From positions 1 to 64,000 of the forward strand of contig NZ_NIHE01000009.1 of assembly GCF_002806995.1 (NCBI RefSeq): DNA of 64,000 bases. The letters are read 5' to 3'. The translations under genes and the position numbers were made by a program. This DNA is from Confluentibacter lentus (lineage in GTDB: Bacteria > Bacteroidota > Bacteroidia > Flavobacteriales > Flavobacteriaceae). Below, piece after piece: positions 9,277 to 19,542 of the stretch. The first letter of the stretch is position 1, and each line of letters opens with the position of its first letter. The notes beneath the pieces were generated by a model. That model searched no databases and was not told where the DNA came from. It worked only from the letters and a program-made list of their open reading frames with translations.

Positions 9277-12200
9277 TTAAAATTTAACATTAACCCCTAC
9301 GTTTATAGTTCTTAGTTGTGGATAAACCAAGGCACTTGTACCTTCAGGGTCAGACCATTTATTTTCTTTAGCCCAAGTAAGTAGGTTAAAGGCACTGGTG
9401 TAGAAACGTACGCTATTTACGCCCACAGAAGTCGATATTTTTTCTGGTAATGTCCAACCAAGTTCTAAACTTTTTAGCCTAACAAATGTGGCATCGTATA
9501 AAAAGAATGTATTGGTTCCTGGTGAGAAACCATCCGCTCTAGGCATGGTACCATTTGGATTGTCTGGAGTCCAACGATTAGCTGCTCTTGCAACAAAACC
9601 ATTAGTAAAATCCGCATTCCCTAAGTTAGCAAAAGAACCATCATAATTGTAAACATTTGTTTGTCCTTGGAAGAAAAGATTTAAATCTAAATTACGCCAT
9701 TCAAAATTCATGCTCATACCAAACACAATTTCTGGAGTGGCTGTTTTATCAAATCTGTATTGATCATCTTGGTTAATAACACCATCTCCATTATAATCAA
9801 CAATTTTAATATCACCAAGTTGTGAACCATTTTGGTGAGGATATGAATCCAATTCTTCTTGTGTATTAAAAATGCCGTCTGCCTGATAAATTAAATTGGC
9901 TCCTACAGGATTACCAGTGACGCTTCTCCATGGGGCATTAGGGTTTGGAGTTTCATCTAAAAAGACTACATTACTTCTTACATATCCCATATTTGCAGAA
10001 ACATTATATGTTAAATCTTTAATAGTGTTTCTATGACTTAATACAATTTCAAAACCTTTATTATCAACTTTTCCAATATTTTCAGGTGGTAATCCAGGAA
10101 ACCCTAAAATGCTTGGTATGGAAAGATTTCTAGCTGTTAAAATTTCACTCCTTTTTTCCATGAAATAAGTAAAATCAAACCCTAACAATCCATTCCAAAG
10201 AGAGCCGGATAAGCCAACGTCTGTTTTCCTACTTACTTCCCAAGTTACATTAGGATTAGGTAACACATTGGATGTTACGCCAGGAGCATCACTGCTACCA
10301 AATACATAATTACCTCCTAGAGAAAACAATTGTAAATATTGATATTGCCCGATTCGGTCGTTACCAACTTCTCCATAAGTTGCTCTCACTTTTAAGTTGC
10401 TAACAAAAGGAAGTGCCTCTTGAATAAATTTCTCTTGAGATAAAACCCATCCACCTTCTATAGCTGGGAAGAAACCATAGCGTTTACCTTGAGGGAAATT
10501 TTGAGACCCTTCATAACGGAATGAGAACGCTAATAAGTATTTAGATTGAAAGTCATAATTAAAACGACCAAAATAGTTATTTCTAGCTGTAGCCGTAGCA
10601 TTACCACTATTATTTTTGTCATCAGGATCTGTACTTCCCGCATTAATTTGGTTAATGGCAGGACTTACAAAATTTCTACGGTATGCCTCGGCAAAACTAG
10701 AGGTATTTTGTTGTGTTTCTTGACCAACCATAGCCGCTACATGATGATCTCCAAAAGTATTATCATACGAAATCCTGTAGTTGAACAATTTAGTTGTATA
10801 TCTGGTATATCTATCCCAAAGTTCTACGGTTGAAGCACCTGTACCTTGTTTTAAATCGTATTCTTGTGTATTTACATTATACTCATGATACGTATATGGT
10901 AAATTAAATCTTTTTTGGAATACATGGCTTAAATCATAGTTGTATGATGCATCAACTCTTAAACCTTTTACAAATGGTACTTTGTATGTAGCAGTAAATG
11001 TAGAATATATAGGCTCATCATAAGTTCTATCATAACCTCTATTTTCCAATAACATTGGGTTTTCACCAAATCTACCTGGTGCAATCAATCCGTTTGGATA
11101 TCGAGAAACCAACAACGGGCTAGCTTGTAATAAATTTACAAAGTTAGTATTATTGGGAACGATTGAATATTCTTTTTTGGTTAAAATAGCACTTATATTG
11201 GCACCAATACTAAGATTTTCATTAATATCAACATCAATCTTAGCCCTCATATTAAATTGTTTAAAATCAGTAGGCATGTATTTGAAATCCCCATCTTGCG
11301 TAATGGCTCCAAAAGACAGTAAATATCTAGCCGCTTCCGTTCCACCAGTGACTTGCATGTTAAGACGTTGTTGAAGTGAAAAATCTTTTAATACATCTCC
11401 CATCCAATCGGTGTTTGGAAATAAAACAGGGTCTGAACCATCGCTGTATTTCTGGATAGCATCAGCAGAATAAAAAGGAGTGTAGTTGCTAGTAGGTCTG
11501 CCAGCTCTGTAAAAGTGGCCTTCATTGTAAACTTGAGCATAGGTTGGAGCATCAAGCATATCGGGAACTTTTGTCGGGCGGCTAAAAGCACTGTTGTAAG
11601 TCACGGTAAATTCTGGTTTTCCTATTTTACCTTTTTTAGTGGTTACTAAAATAACACCATTTCCACCACGCGCCCCATAAATAGCGGCTGAAGCATCTTT
11701 TAAAACGGAAATACTTTCTATATCCTCTGGGTTAAGCCTACCTATTAAACTACGTTCTACACCATCTATAATGATAAGAGGTGAATTGTTACCTGTTGTT
11801 CCATTACCACGAATTAAAATGTTGGCATCATCTCTACCAGGCTCACCAGAGCGTTGTACTGCCACTAAACCAGGTAATCGACCTTGAAGTGTTGCTGTAA
11901 CGTTTGGATTTGGTGATTTTGTTAGTTCTTCACCTTGTACATCAACAACAGATCCTGTAAGGGTTATTTTTTTCTGAGTACCATAGCCCACTACAATGGT
12001 TTCTTCAAGACTAACGGCATCACCTGCCAATACGACATTGATAGTAGTTCTGCCGCCAATATCTACTGTTTGGGTTGTGTAGCCTAAATAGCTTATTATT
12101 AATTGGCCATTGCTAGGTGCAGAAATTGTATAATTTCCATCAAAATCGGTAGTTGTTCCTGTTGATGTTCCAGCAACAATGATGGTGGCACCAAGTAATG

Positions 12201-12657
12201 GTTCGCCAAGTTCATCTTTTACTGTTCCAGAAACTTGAAATTGAGGAGTTTCAGTTTTTATAATTGGTTGAGGAATTTTTTCTATAGGCAATTCTTCAGA
12301 ATAAGAAATAACTATTTGTTTTTCAACTACTTCATATTTAGTGTTTGTGTTAGCAAATAGCAAATCCAAAATGGTATTAATAGGTTGATTTTTTACTTTA
12401 ATAGTTGTTAGCTTAGTAATGTCTAGTTTTTGCGGATTGTATAGAAATCGGAATTCAGTGGTGCTTTCTATTTCATCAATAACACTAGCAAGGGTTACAC
12501 CTTTCATGTCTAGGGAAATTTTAGTGTTTTGACCATACGTGCTGCTAGCTTGTACTTGAAGCATGGTTATGATTAGAAACAGAAAAAAAAGATTGATTTT
12601 TAATTTAAAATTAGGAATAGACCAATAGTCAATTCCATTAGGATTGAGTTTTTTCAT
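9277..12657 (-). CDS. SusC/RagA TonB-dependent receptor with STN signalling domain
   Basis: 1126 residues. After an unusually long N-terminal leader with the hydrophobic export segment (about 20-43), an STN domain (about 45-115) is followed by a carboxypeptidase-D-like domain (about 140-215), a TonB-box region (EETIVVGYGTQKK), the plug and a 22-strand barrel. STN domains touch an inner-membrane anti-sigma factor when substrate is bound; the FecR gene directly upstream fits that. It imports an oligosaccharide with the SusD next to it. It is probably expressed from a sigma-factor-controlled promoter in 12658-12768. Confidence 0.95.
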   Translation of the reverse strand: MKKLNPNGIDYWSIPNFKLKINLFFLFLIITMLQVQASSTYGQNTKISLDMKGVTLASVIDEIESTTEFRFLYNPQKLDITKLTTIKVKNQPINTILDLLFANTNTKYEVVEKQIVISYSEELPIEKIPQPIIKTETPQFQVSGTVKDELGEPLLGATIIVAGTSTGTTTDFDGNYTISAPSNGQLIISYLGYTTQTVDIGGRTTINVVLAGDAVSLEETIVVGYGTQKKITLTGSVVDVQGEELTKSPNPNVTATLQGRLPGLVAVQRSGEPGRDDANILIRGNGTTGNNSPLIIIDGVERSLIGRLNPEDIESISVLKDASAAIYGARGGNGVILVTTKKGKIGKPEFTVTYNSAFSRPTKVPDMLDAPTYAQVYNEGHFYRAGRPTSNYTPFYSADAIQKYSDGSDPVLFPNTDWMGDVLKDFSLQQRLNMQVTGGTEAARYLLSFGAITQDGDFKYMPTDFKQFNMRAKIDVDINENLSIGANISAILTKKEYSIVPNNTNFVNLLQASPLLVSRYPNGLIAPGRFGENPMLLENRGYDRTYDEPIYSTFTATYKVPFVKGLRVDASYNYDLSHVFQKRFNLPYTYHEYNVNTQEYDLKQGTGASTVELWDRYTRYTTKLFNYRISYDNTFGDHHVAAMVGQETQQNTSSFAEAYRRNFVSPAINQINAGSTDPDDKNNSGNATATARNNYFGRFNYDFQSKYLLAFSFRYEGSQNFPQGKRYGFFPAIEGGWVLSQEKFIQEALPFVSNLKVRATYGEVGNDRIGQYQYLQLFSLGGNYVFGSSDAPGVTSNVLPNPNVTWEVSRKTDVGLSGSLWNGLLGFDFTYFMEKRSEILTARNLSIPSILGFPGLPPENIGKVDNKGFEIVLSHRNTIKDLTYNVSANMGYVRSNVVFLDETPNPNAPWRSVTGNPVGANLIYQADGIFNTQEELDSYPHQNGSQLGDIKIVDYNGDGVINQDDQYRFDKTATPEIVFGMSMNFEWRNLDLNLFFQGQTNVYNYDGSFANLGNADFTNGFVARAANRWTPDNPNGTMPRADGFSPGTNTFFLYDATFVRLKSLELGWTLPEKISTSVGVNSVRFYTSAFNLLTWAKENKWSDPEGTSALVYPQLRTINVGVNVKF

Positions 12658-12768
12658 AATTAGTTAAATTTGTTTTAGTTTAGTTCGATTCAATTATTTT
12701 AATACTCAAAAATTGTGGTTTTTTCAGAGTATTATTTTTGGCTTAAGTTTTTATATCATAGGCAATTA

Positions 12769-13953
12769 TTATTTAGTTATTGTTATAGTAGTTCCTTTAA
12801 TGGTGTAATTAAATGGCATATAAGTTTGAAATGTTTTCAAAATCTGACTAAGGCTTTCAGTTTCAAATGTGCCAGTTAAAAATTCTTTATTTAGGGCTGT
12901 ATATGTGTTATTGATGGAAACGTTGAAGTGGCGTTCCAGTTTTTTAAGAATTAAATCAAACCTATCCTCAACGAAAAATAGTTTGCCTTCTGTCCAAGCA
13001 GTATACTTTAAAATATTAACTTGTTCTACATTAATATTGTTTTCTTGAAAATGGGCACGTTGCCCCGGTTTGATACGTATGGTTTTATTAGGGTTATAAT
13101 TTTCTGAAGCATTGTAAACATCAATAGCACCAGAAACCAAAACAGATGATGTGTTGTCCTCGTTTTTATAACTTGACACGTTGAATTTAGTTCCCAGAAC
13201 ACGCGTGTTCATTTTTTCGGTAATTACCGTAAATGGGTGTGCCGCATCTTTTTTCACTTCAAAAAAAGCTTCTCCATCCAGATAGACATCTCTGTTGAAT
13301 TTATCCAAGAATTTGACGGGGTATCGTAATGAAGAGCCAGCATTTAGAAATACATGTGTGCCGTCAGACAGTACTATTTGGAATTTTTTTCCATAAGGAA
13401 TGGTTAATTTATTATAAACAAGTTTTTCTTCCTCGTGATGGCCTTCGTTAGAATATAATAGAAGATTTTGCTTTTGGGCCCCAACTTTTTTACCTTTTGA
13501 ATTAGTAATTGTTTCTGAGTTAATTTCGTTAAGGGTTTTAATACTGCCATCTTCTAATTCTAAAGTTATGAGATGATCCGTATTTATTACAGGTGTTTCA
13601 CTTTGCTTTGTTGCTATATAATAACCTCCATAAGATATTGAAAGGGAGATTAATACGATGGCAACAAGTTTAAACCAATTAATGTTGAAACTCTTTGCAG
13701 GCTGGTTTTCGGGCCGACCCAAAACGGTTTTTATTTTATGATAAGCTTGTATTGAACTTGGTTCTTGCAAAGCAGCATAAGTGTCTCTAAGGTCCCGTAA
13801 ATAAGCCTCAAATGCTTTTTTGTTTTTTTTATCTTTTAAAAAAAATTGTAAATCTTCCTCCTCTTCAGGTGTTAGGGAATCACTTAAAAATTTATCGTAA
13901 AGATTGTACATATACGTTTTAAAAAAATGATGGTTGTTTGTGTGTTTACGCAT
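12769..13953 (-). CDS. FecR-family anti-sigma factor
   Basis: 394 residues. The cytoplasmic N-terminal part (1-90) has the helical sigma-binding region typical of the family, followed by one membrane helix (about 93-113, KLVAIVLISLSISYGGYYI). The periplasmic FecR domain (about 170-280, with TIPYGKKFQIVLSDGT) and a DUF4974 domain (about 320-394) come last. It lies 111 bp upstream of susC and is divergent from the ECF sigma gene, an arrangement less common than sigma-fecR in one operon. Another start at codon 15 (MYNLYDKF) is possible. Confidence 0.93.
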   Translation of the reverse strand: MRKHTNNHHFFKTYMYNLYDKFLSDSLTPEEEEDLQFFLKDKKNKKAFEAYLRDLRDTYAALQEPSSIQAYHKIKTVLGRPENQPAKSFNINWFKLVAIVLISLSISYGGYYIATKQSETPVINTDHLITLELEDGSIKTLNEINSETITNSKGKKVGAQKQNLLLYSNEGHHEEEKLVYNKLTIPYGKKFQIVLSDGTHVFLNAGSSLRYPVKFLDKFNRDVYLDGEAFFEVKKDAAHPFTVITEKMNTRVLGTKFNVSSYKNEDNTSSVLVSGAIDVYNASENYNPNKTIRIKPGQRAHFQENNINVEQVNILKYTAWTEGKLFFVEDRFDLILKKLERHFNVSINNTYTALNKEFLTGTFETESLSQILKTFQTYMPFNYTIKGTTITITK

Positions 13954-14232
13954 AGGGTTTTAAAATCCCGTAATTTTTTTAATATTTTTTTTTTGATAAC
14001 AAGTACTAGGCTGTTGGATTTACTGATACAAAAAGTGGGTTTTTAAGTGTTATTTATTATGATTTATTTTTTTAGGGCAAAAAAAGTATCATTAGAGGTC
14101 AAATATTAGGAAGAAACACCTTTTGATAATTTGTACTATTGTGAATGTCTTCTTCTTGATTTATGACGATTAAGCAAATATTGTACAGACGTGAAGGTAA
14201 AATGTGGTGAAAATAAACGATTTCAATTTTCA

Positions 14233-14805
14233 ATGGATTCGTCAATGGAAAACGAAAAATTAGTTACGGCTTTAAAGCAGGGTGATGAATTGGCCTTTGA
14301 GTTTTTATTTAATCGCTACTATAAATCTTTAGTCGCATTTATTACAACTTACACAAGGAACACAGAGCTGTCTGAAGACATCGTACAGCAAAGTTTTATT
14401 TTATTATGGAATAAGAAAGAGGATTTGCAACTTAAAGGATCTCCCAAAAATTATTTGTATACTATAGCATACAATCAATTTGTGGATCAGTATAGGAAAT
14501 CTAAGCGTAATAATGATTTTTTAGAAGAATTTAGGCTTGAGTTTTTACGAAATTCAATTGACGAAAATGAAGAGCTTATGGAAAAGCGGATTGAAAAGCT
14601 AAAAACAATAATTGAAAAGTTGCCGCCTAAGTGTAAAAGGATACTTATTATGAGTAGGCAACAGGGACTTAAATATAAAGAAATTGCATACAAGTTGAAT
14701 ATTTCCCCTAGGACAGTTGAAGAACAAGTTCGCATTGCATTCAAAAAAATAAGAAAAGCATTTGAAGAAGATAACCTATTTTTGTTCTTTATGTTCAAAA
14801 AATAG
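14233..14805 (+). CDS. ECF RNA polymerase sigma factor
   Basis: 190 residues from the ATG at 14233. A longer frame from a GTG at 14191 would add 14 residues with no family support; an ATG at 14245 is also possible. Region 2 (KQGDELAFEFLFNRYY... with LSEDIVQQSFILLW) and region 4 (LPPKCKRILIMSRQQGLKYKEIAYKLNIS) match Bacteroidota ECF factors. It should be held by the FecR protein encoded on the other strand, and should transcribe susC when its receptor signals. The AraC-type gene follows 62 bp later. Confidence 0.9.
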   Translation: MDSSMENEKLVTALKQGDELAFEFLFNRYYKSLVAFITTYTRNTELSEDIVQQSFILLWNKKEDLQLKGSPKNYLYTIAYNQFVDQYRKSKRNNDFLEEFRLEFLRNSIDENEELMEKRIEKLKTIIEKLPPKCKRILIMSRQQGLKYKEIAYKLNISPRTVEEQVRIAFKKIRKAFEEDNLFLFFMFKK

Positions 14806-14867
14806 AAGTATTTTTCGCGTATTGCAAAGCGCTGTTTTTTTAGTGTTAATTTTAAGTAAAAACCTTT

Positions 14868-15749
14868 ATGAAACTTCATTTTTTAGATAGAAGTTGTTTA
14901 GATAATACGTCTTTTAGTACTCAGGTTAATAAAATGCCATATTTTTTAAAAATATGGCATTATCACCCAGAGCTAGAACTTGCTCTTAATTTAGAAAGTG
15001 AGGGGACCCGTTTTATAGGTGATAGTATAGAAAAATTCGAACCTGGTGATCTCATTTTAATTGGAGAAAACTTGCCACACATGTGGTTAAATGATGAAAA
15101 ATATTTTAAAAAGGACTCCAACCTTTTAGCGAGAAATATAGGGGTTCACTTCAAAAAAAACTATTTAGGAAACACCTTTTTTTCAACCCCAGAAATGTCA
15201 CATCTTTTGGAGCTTTTTAACAGAGCCCAATATGGGATTAAATTTTTGGGTGTAGACCAAGAATTAATTGATGAGATTCAAGAAATGGCCAGATTGGAAG
15301 GGTTTAATAAATCTATAAAGTTTTTAATAATTCTAGATAAATTGGCAAGGCATAAAGAGTATAAGTTTTTGGCCAGCCAAGGGTATGTCAATTCATTTAA
15401 GATAAATGAAAATGAGGCTCTAGATAAAGTATATGCTTATATATTTAAAAATTTCAATAAGGCAATTACTTTGCAAAATGTCGCTGAAATAGCCCATATG
15501 AATGCCTCTGCCTTTAGCCGGTTTTTCAAACGGGTAAACAATAAAACATTTTCTCAATATGTTGCAGAAATAAGAATTGGCTATGCCTGCAAACTATTGA
15601 TAGAAAACAAATATAACATTACCGAGATTTGCTATGAATCTGGGTTTAACAATATTTCTAATTTCAACCGAAAATTTAAGTTAATTAAAAATTGTACCCC
15701 GTCAGTATATACCAAGCAGCATAATAAAGTAGAGAGTGCATTTTCTTGA
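14868..15749 (+). CDS. AraC-family transcriptional regulator with cupin sensor
   Basis: 293 residues. An N-terminal cupin-like sensor (about 1-150, including WHYHPELELALNLESEG and a PGDLILIGENLPH segment) is followed by two helix-turn-helices (about 185-285; NVAEIAHMNASAFSRFFKR and ITEICYESGFNNISNFNR). This domain order is that of sugar-responsive AraC activators. It is 62 bp behind the ECF sigma gene in the same direction, suggesting joint control of the susCD locus. The effector is unknown. No sign that it controls the CAGGATAG promoters, though this cannot be excluded. Confidence 0.9.
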   Translation: MKLHFLDRSCLDNTSFSTQVNKMPYFLKIWHYHPELELALNLESEGTRFIGDSIEKFEPGDLILIGENLPHMWLNDEKYFKKDSNLLARNIGVHFKKNYLGNTFFSTPEMSHLLELFNRAQYGIKFLGVDQELIDEIQEMARLEGFNKSIKFLIILDKLARHKEYKFLASQGYVNSFKINENEALDKVYAYIFKNFNKAITLQNVAEIAHMNASAFSRFFKRVNNKTFSQYVAEIRIGYACKLLIENKYNITEICYESGFNNISNFNRKFKLIKNCTPSVYTKQHNKVESAFS

Positions 15750-16038
15750 AAATTATAAGTGTATGGGAATAGTGGATTAATGGGCTTCTTAATGCACATG
15801 AACATCCATTTGTTTTAGAGCTACCTGATTAGCCTTATATTTTCCAATAACTCGAAGCTTGTAGTTAATAATCTAGATTTAGCAGTGTTTTTTTAAACAA
15901 CTTTATTTTAAACAAAATGCCTACAGGTTTTTGTTTACAATAGATATAAAATATGGCACTATAGCCAAGTGTTAATAAATTACTCGTAAGGTTTAAAACA
16001 AAAAAACTACTTTTACACTATTAAAAGAATTATTGATT

Positions 16039-17019
16039 ATGGCAGAACATATTGAAAAAGTAAAATGCTTGATTATTGGGTCTGGACCTGCAGGTTATAC
16101 AGCAGCTATTTATGCAGCAAGAGCAAATATGGCTCCGGTTTTATACCAAGGTACACAACCAGGTGGGCAATTGACCACTACAAATGAAGTAGAGAATTTC
16201 CCAGGATATCCAACAGGAATTACGGGGCCAGAAATGATGATGGAATTACAAAAACAAGCAGAGCGTTTTGAAACCGATGTGCGACATGGCTGGATAACCA
16301 AAGTTGATTTTTCAGGAGATATCCATAAAGTTTGGGTGAACGATGAAAAAGAAATACATAGTGAAACAATTATCATTGCAACAGGTGCATCAGCAAAATA
16401 TTTGGGATTGGAATCAGAACAAAAATATTTAAAATTAGGCGGCGGTGTGTCGGCTTGTGCTGTTTGTGATGGTTTCTTTTATAGAAATCAAGAAGTGGTT
16501 ATTGTTGGAGCAGGGGATTCAGCTTGTGAGGAAGCGCATTATCTATCCAAGCTTTGTAAAAAGGTAACGATGATCGTAAGACGTGATGAATTTAGGGCCT
16601 CTAAAATCATGGCAGACCGCGTTAAAAAAACGCCTAACATTGAGATTTTGTTTAATACTGAAACCGATGAGGTTTTGGGTGACGGACAGGTAGTCACAGG
16701 TGTTAGGGTATTTAATAATATAACCAATGAAAAACATGAGATTCCAGCAACTGGATTTTTTGTTGCCATAGGACATAAACCTAATACCGATATTTTTAAA
16801 GACTATTTAGAATTGGACGAAACGGGTTATATCATTAATGTTCCAGGGACATCAAAAACCAATGTTGAAGGTGTATTTGTGTCTGGAGATGCAGCAGACC
16901 ATGTTTATAGACAAGCGGTTACTGCAGCAGGCACGGGCTGTATGGCGGCCTTGGATGCTGAACGTTATTTAGCGGCAAAAGATTCCACTTTTGAGGTGTC
17001 TACATCGACTTATAATTAA
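16039..17019 (+). CDS. trxB: Thioredoxin-disulfide reductase
   Basis: 326 residues from the ATG at 16039; a TTG two codons earlier is not needed. Reduces thioredoxin with NADPH through FAD and a redox-active disulfide. The FAD-binding GSGPAGYTAAIYAAR motif is at about 15, the CAVC active-site pair at 140-143, an NADPH-binding GAGDSACEEA loop at about 155, and the C-terminal FAD segment SGDAADHVYRQAVTAAGTG follows. Length and motifs fit the small bacterial class. It is monocistronic and ends in a clear terminator. Confidence 0.96.
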   Translation: MAEHIEKVKCLIIGSGPAGYTAAIYAARANMAPVLYQGTQPGGQLTTTNEVENFPGYPTGITGPEMMMELQKQAERFETDVRHGWITKVDFSGDIHKVWVNDEKEIHSETIIIATGASAKYLGLESEQKYLKLGGGVSACAVCDGFFYRNQEVVIVGAGDSACEEAHYLSKLCKKVTMIVRRDEFRASKIMADRVKKTPNIEILFNTETDEVLGDGQVVTGVRVFNNITNEKHEIPATGFFVAIGHKPNTDIFKDYLELDETGYIINVPGTSKTNVEGVFVSGDAADHVYRQAVTAAGTGCMAALDAERYLAAKDSTFEVSTSTYN

Positions 17020-17039
17020 AAAGCATATTTTTTATATGT

Positions 17040-17070
17040 AAAAGCCGAACTATGTTTTCGGCTTTTATTT
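17040..17070. terminator. Bidirectional terminator between trxB and the TonB receptor
   Basis: AAAGCCGAA (17041-17049) pairs with TTCGGCTTT (17057-17065), with A-rich sequence before and T-rich sequence after. It can end both trxB and, on the other strand, the 17107-19542 gene. Confidence 0.85.
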
Positions 17071-17106
17071 TTATAATTATTCTTTTCTTTACCTAATAAT
17101 AAAGCT

Positions 17107-19542
17107 TTAATCAAATACAAAATTATAGGTCAGGGCAAATAGTGGACTGTTCATAATCGTTAGTTCATAAGAACCTAAAGGGCTTCCAAGAAAAATATTG
17201 GAATTTGCATCCCCATTTCTTTGCGTATAATAAATGTTATATGAATTTTTTCTAGCGTAAAGATTATAAATGGTAAATGTCCAATCGCCTACCCAACGTC
17301 TATTTAATTTTTTACTATACTTTACTTTCCATGAAAAATCAAGTCGGTGATAAGGTTTCATGCGTGCATTATTGCGCTCCAAGAATATAGGTATGTCAAT
17401 GCCTTCTAAATCAAAATAACCATTGGCGACAGAGTAAGGACGACCAGTTTGTGCCGTAAAGTTGAAGCTCCAAGTATTATATTTATCACTTTCAAGATTT
17501 ACGGTACCATTAAAAACGTGAGGCCTATCAAAATCAGAAGGATACCATTGGTTATCATTAATTCTATCACTTAATTTTGAGCTATTTGTTTTTAGAAGAC
17601 TTCGAGACCAGGTATAGTTAAGCCAGCCATTAACTTTTCCATTGGGTTTTTTCAAGCTAAACTCAATACCATAGGCCTTACCTTGGGCTTGTACAACATC
17701 ACGCTCTAAAAATTCTTCTAAAAAGAAATCGGCACCTGGTTTGTAATTCAAATTGTTTTGAATGTTTCTATAATAACCTTCAACACCAAGCTCCAAATTG
17801 TTATCGTCTAAATTTTGATAAACACCAAGACTGTAGGTATCACTTTTTTGGGGTTCTATATTGGGGTCTGTGGTTTTCCATCGAGATGTTGGCAATGGCG
17901 TGGTAGAGTTGTAAATATTTTGTAAATACTGGTTTAAACGAGCGTAGCTAGCTTTAACAGAAATGTTTTCGCCTAGTTTAAAATTAGCCCCCAATCGAGG
18001 TTCTATGGCACTATACGATTTAATCTTTTCACCTTTACCAAATTCGGTGATGTCTATGATTTCTTCTGTATTTTCATCAAAAGTAGCTTTTGTATATGGG
18101 CCAACAAATGAAAAATTAGTGAATCGCAATCCACCAGACAATGTTATATAATCAGTGGGGCTCCAATTGATATTGGAGTAAGCAGATAATTCATAACTTG
18201 TTTCATCGTCTAGGTTTACGGGTAGAATGCTGTTTCCATTGCCAGGATCCAGTTTGCCGGGTTTTATTTTGTATCTGTTGCCTTGAATGCCTACATAATA
18301 ATTTAATTTATCATCTACTTTTTTAGAATATTCAGAAAAGAGACTTAGAAAGTTAATTTGCGATTCATACTCAATAACATTGTTATTATCCCTTTCGGGG
18401 AATAATGTTTTTGGCGTATATCTACTATGTAATAATACGGTTCTTAAATTAGAATTGTCAGTAAAAGAGTGTGTCCAGTTAAGTGTATTGTTGAAGGTTT
18501 TAAAATCATATTGATTGCTTTCGGCATTAATATTCTCTATTTGGGAAATCAAATCAAGCTGGTAAAAATCCTTACTGAAAAAATTAGTAAATGAAATTTG
18601 GTCCTTATCCGTTGGTAAGTAAAGTAACTTTATGGTATGATCATAAAATCGAGCTTTGGTGTTTTCTAGTCGTTCCGAAACAATAGGCAATAAAAAGTCG
18701 GTAAATCCAGCTCTTGTCCCAGCATATAATAAAAGCTTGTCCTTAATTAAGGGTGCTTCCACAGATAATCTGCTTGAAACAAGTCCTATACCACCACTTA
18801 GCTTTAACTTATCAACATAAGGGTTTTTTACCTTAACATCTAATACGGAAGTGATCCTTCCTCCATAACGTGCTGGGATATTGGCACGATACAAATCTGT
18901 TGAAGCAATGGCTTCGGGCGTAAATACAGAGAATAAACCAAATAAGTGGGTTGGATTAAATACAGGGGCATAATCGTATAATAGAAGGTTTTGGTCCAAC
19001 GAGCCACCTCGAACGGATAAGCCGTTGCTCACTTCTCCAGCATTATTAACTCCAGGTAATAGGGTCATGCTTCTCAATAAATCTACTTCGCCCACGGCTG
19101 CGGGCATTTTATTGAGTTCTAGTGCTGTCATTTGTACAGCTCCCATTTGTGGGGTTTCCAAACGCTCGCTAACACGTTTGGCCTTTAACACAACTTCAGA
19201 TAGTTGCTGTTCTTCCTCGGCCAGTGTTAAACGCAATCTTTTGTCTTGGTCTAGAGTGATTTCTCTTTCAACTGTTTTAAAACCGATGAAAGACACTTTT
19301 ATAAAATAAGTATCTTTTGGCAGATTAATTGAAAATTCTCCATTGGCATCGGTAACACCTCCACATGCACAAGGTGTTATAATGATTTGGGCATTTTCAA
19401 AAGGTCTATTGTCGGTTTCATTTAATATTTGAAAAGAGAGTGTATTTTCTTGGGCTGAAAGCAACTGAGTTGTACCAAGGATAATTATTAATACAAACCA
19501 GCTTCGGATTTGATTAATCTGTTTTGGTATTATTCTATCCAT
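17107..19542 (-). CDS. TonB-dependent receptor with carboxypeptidase-like domain
   Basis: 811 residues. Signal peptide, then a carboxypeptidase-D-like domain (about 32-115, including ANGEFSINLPKDTYFIKVSF), a plug domain (about 125-240) and a barrel to a terminal aromatic residue. No STN domain, so no transmembrane signalling. It is not the SusC type: it pairs with a DUF4249 lipoprotein that overlaps its start by 13 bases. Such pairs occur widely in flavobacteria and are presumed to import something other than the standard Sus glycans; the substrate is unknown. Confidence 0.92.
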   Translation of the reverse strand: MDRIIPKQINQIRSWFVLIIILGTTQLLSAQENTLSFQILNETDNRPFENAQIIITPCACGGVTDANGEFSINLPKDTYFIKVSFIGFKTVEREITLDQDKRLRLTLAEEEQQLSEVVLKAKRVSERLETPQMGAVQMTALELNKMPAAVGEVDLLRSMTLLPGVNNAGEVSNGLSVRGGSLDQNLLLYDYAPVFNPTHLFGLFSVFTPEAIASTDLYRANIPARYGGRITSVLDVKVKNPYVDKLKLSGGIGLVSSRLSVEAPLIKDKLLLYAGTRAGFTDFLLPIVSERLENTKARFYDHTIKLLYLPTDKDQISFTNFFSKDFYQLDLISQIENINAESNQYDFKTFNNTLNWTHSFTDNSNLRTVLLHSRYTPKTLFPERDNNNVIEYESQINFLSLFSEYSKKVDDKLNYYVGIQGNRYKIKPGKLDPGNGNSILPVNLDDETSYELSAYSNINWSPTDYITLSGGLRFTNFSFVGPYTKATFDENTEEIIDITEFGKGEKIKSYSAIEPRLGANFKLGENISVKASYARLNQYLQNIYNSTTPLPTSRWKTTDPNIEPQKSDTYSLGVYQNLDDNNLELGVEGYYRNIQNNLNYKPGADFFLEEFLERDVVQAQGKAYGIEFSLKKPNGKVNGWLNYTWSRSLLKTNSSKLSDRINDNQWYPSDFDRPHVFNGTVNLESDKYNTWSFNFTAQTGRPYSVANGYFDLEGIDIPIFLERNNARMKPYHRLDFSWKVKYSKKLNRRWVGDWTFTIYNLYARKNSYNIYYTQRNGDANSNIFLGSPLGSYELTIMNSPLFALTYNFVFD

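Noticed and set aside
14868-15749. AraC protein as the main regulator of the CAGGATAG sites
   Set aside because: Its place behind an ECF sigma ties it to the 7.5-14.8 kb locus, which has no such site. Not excluded, only less likely.
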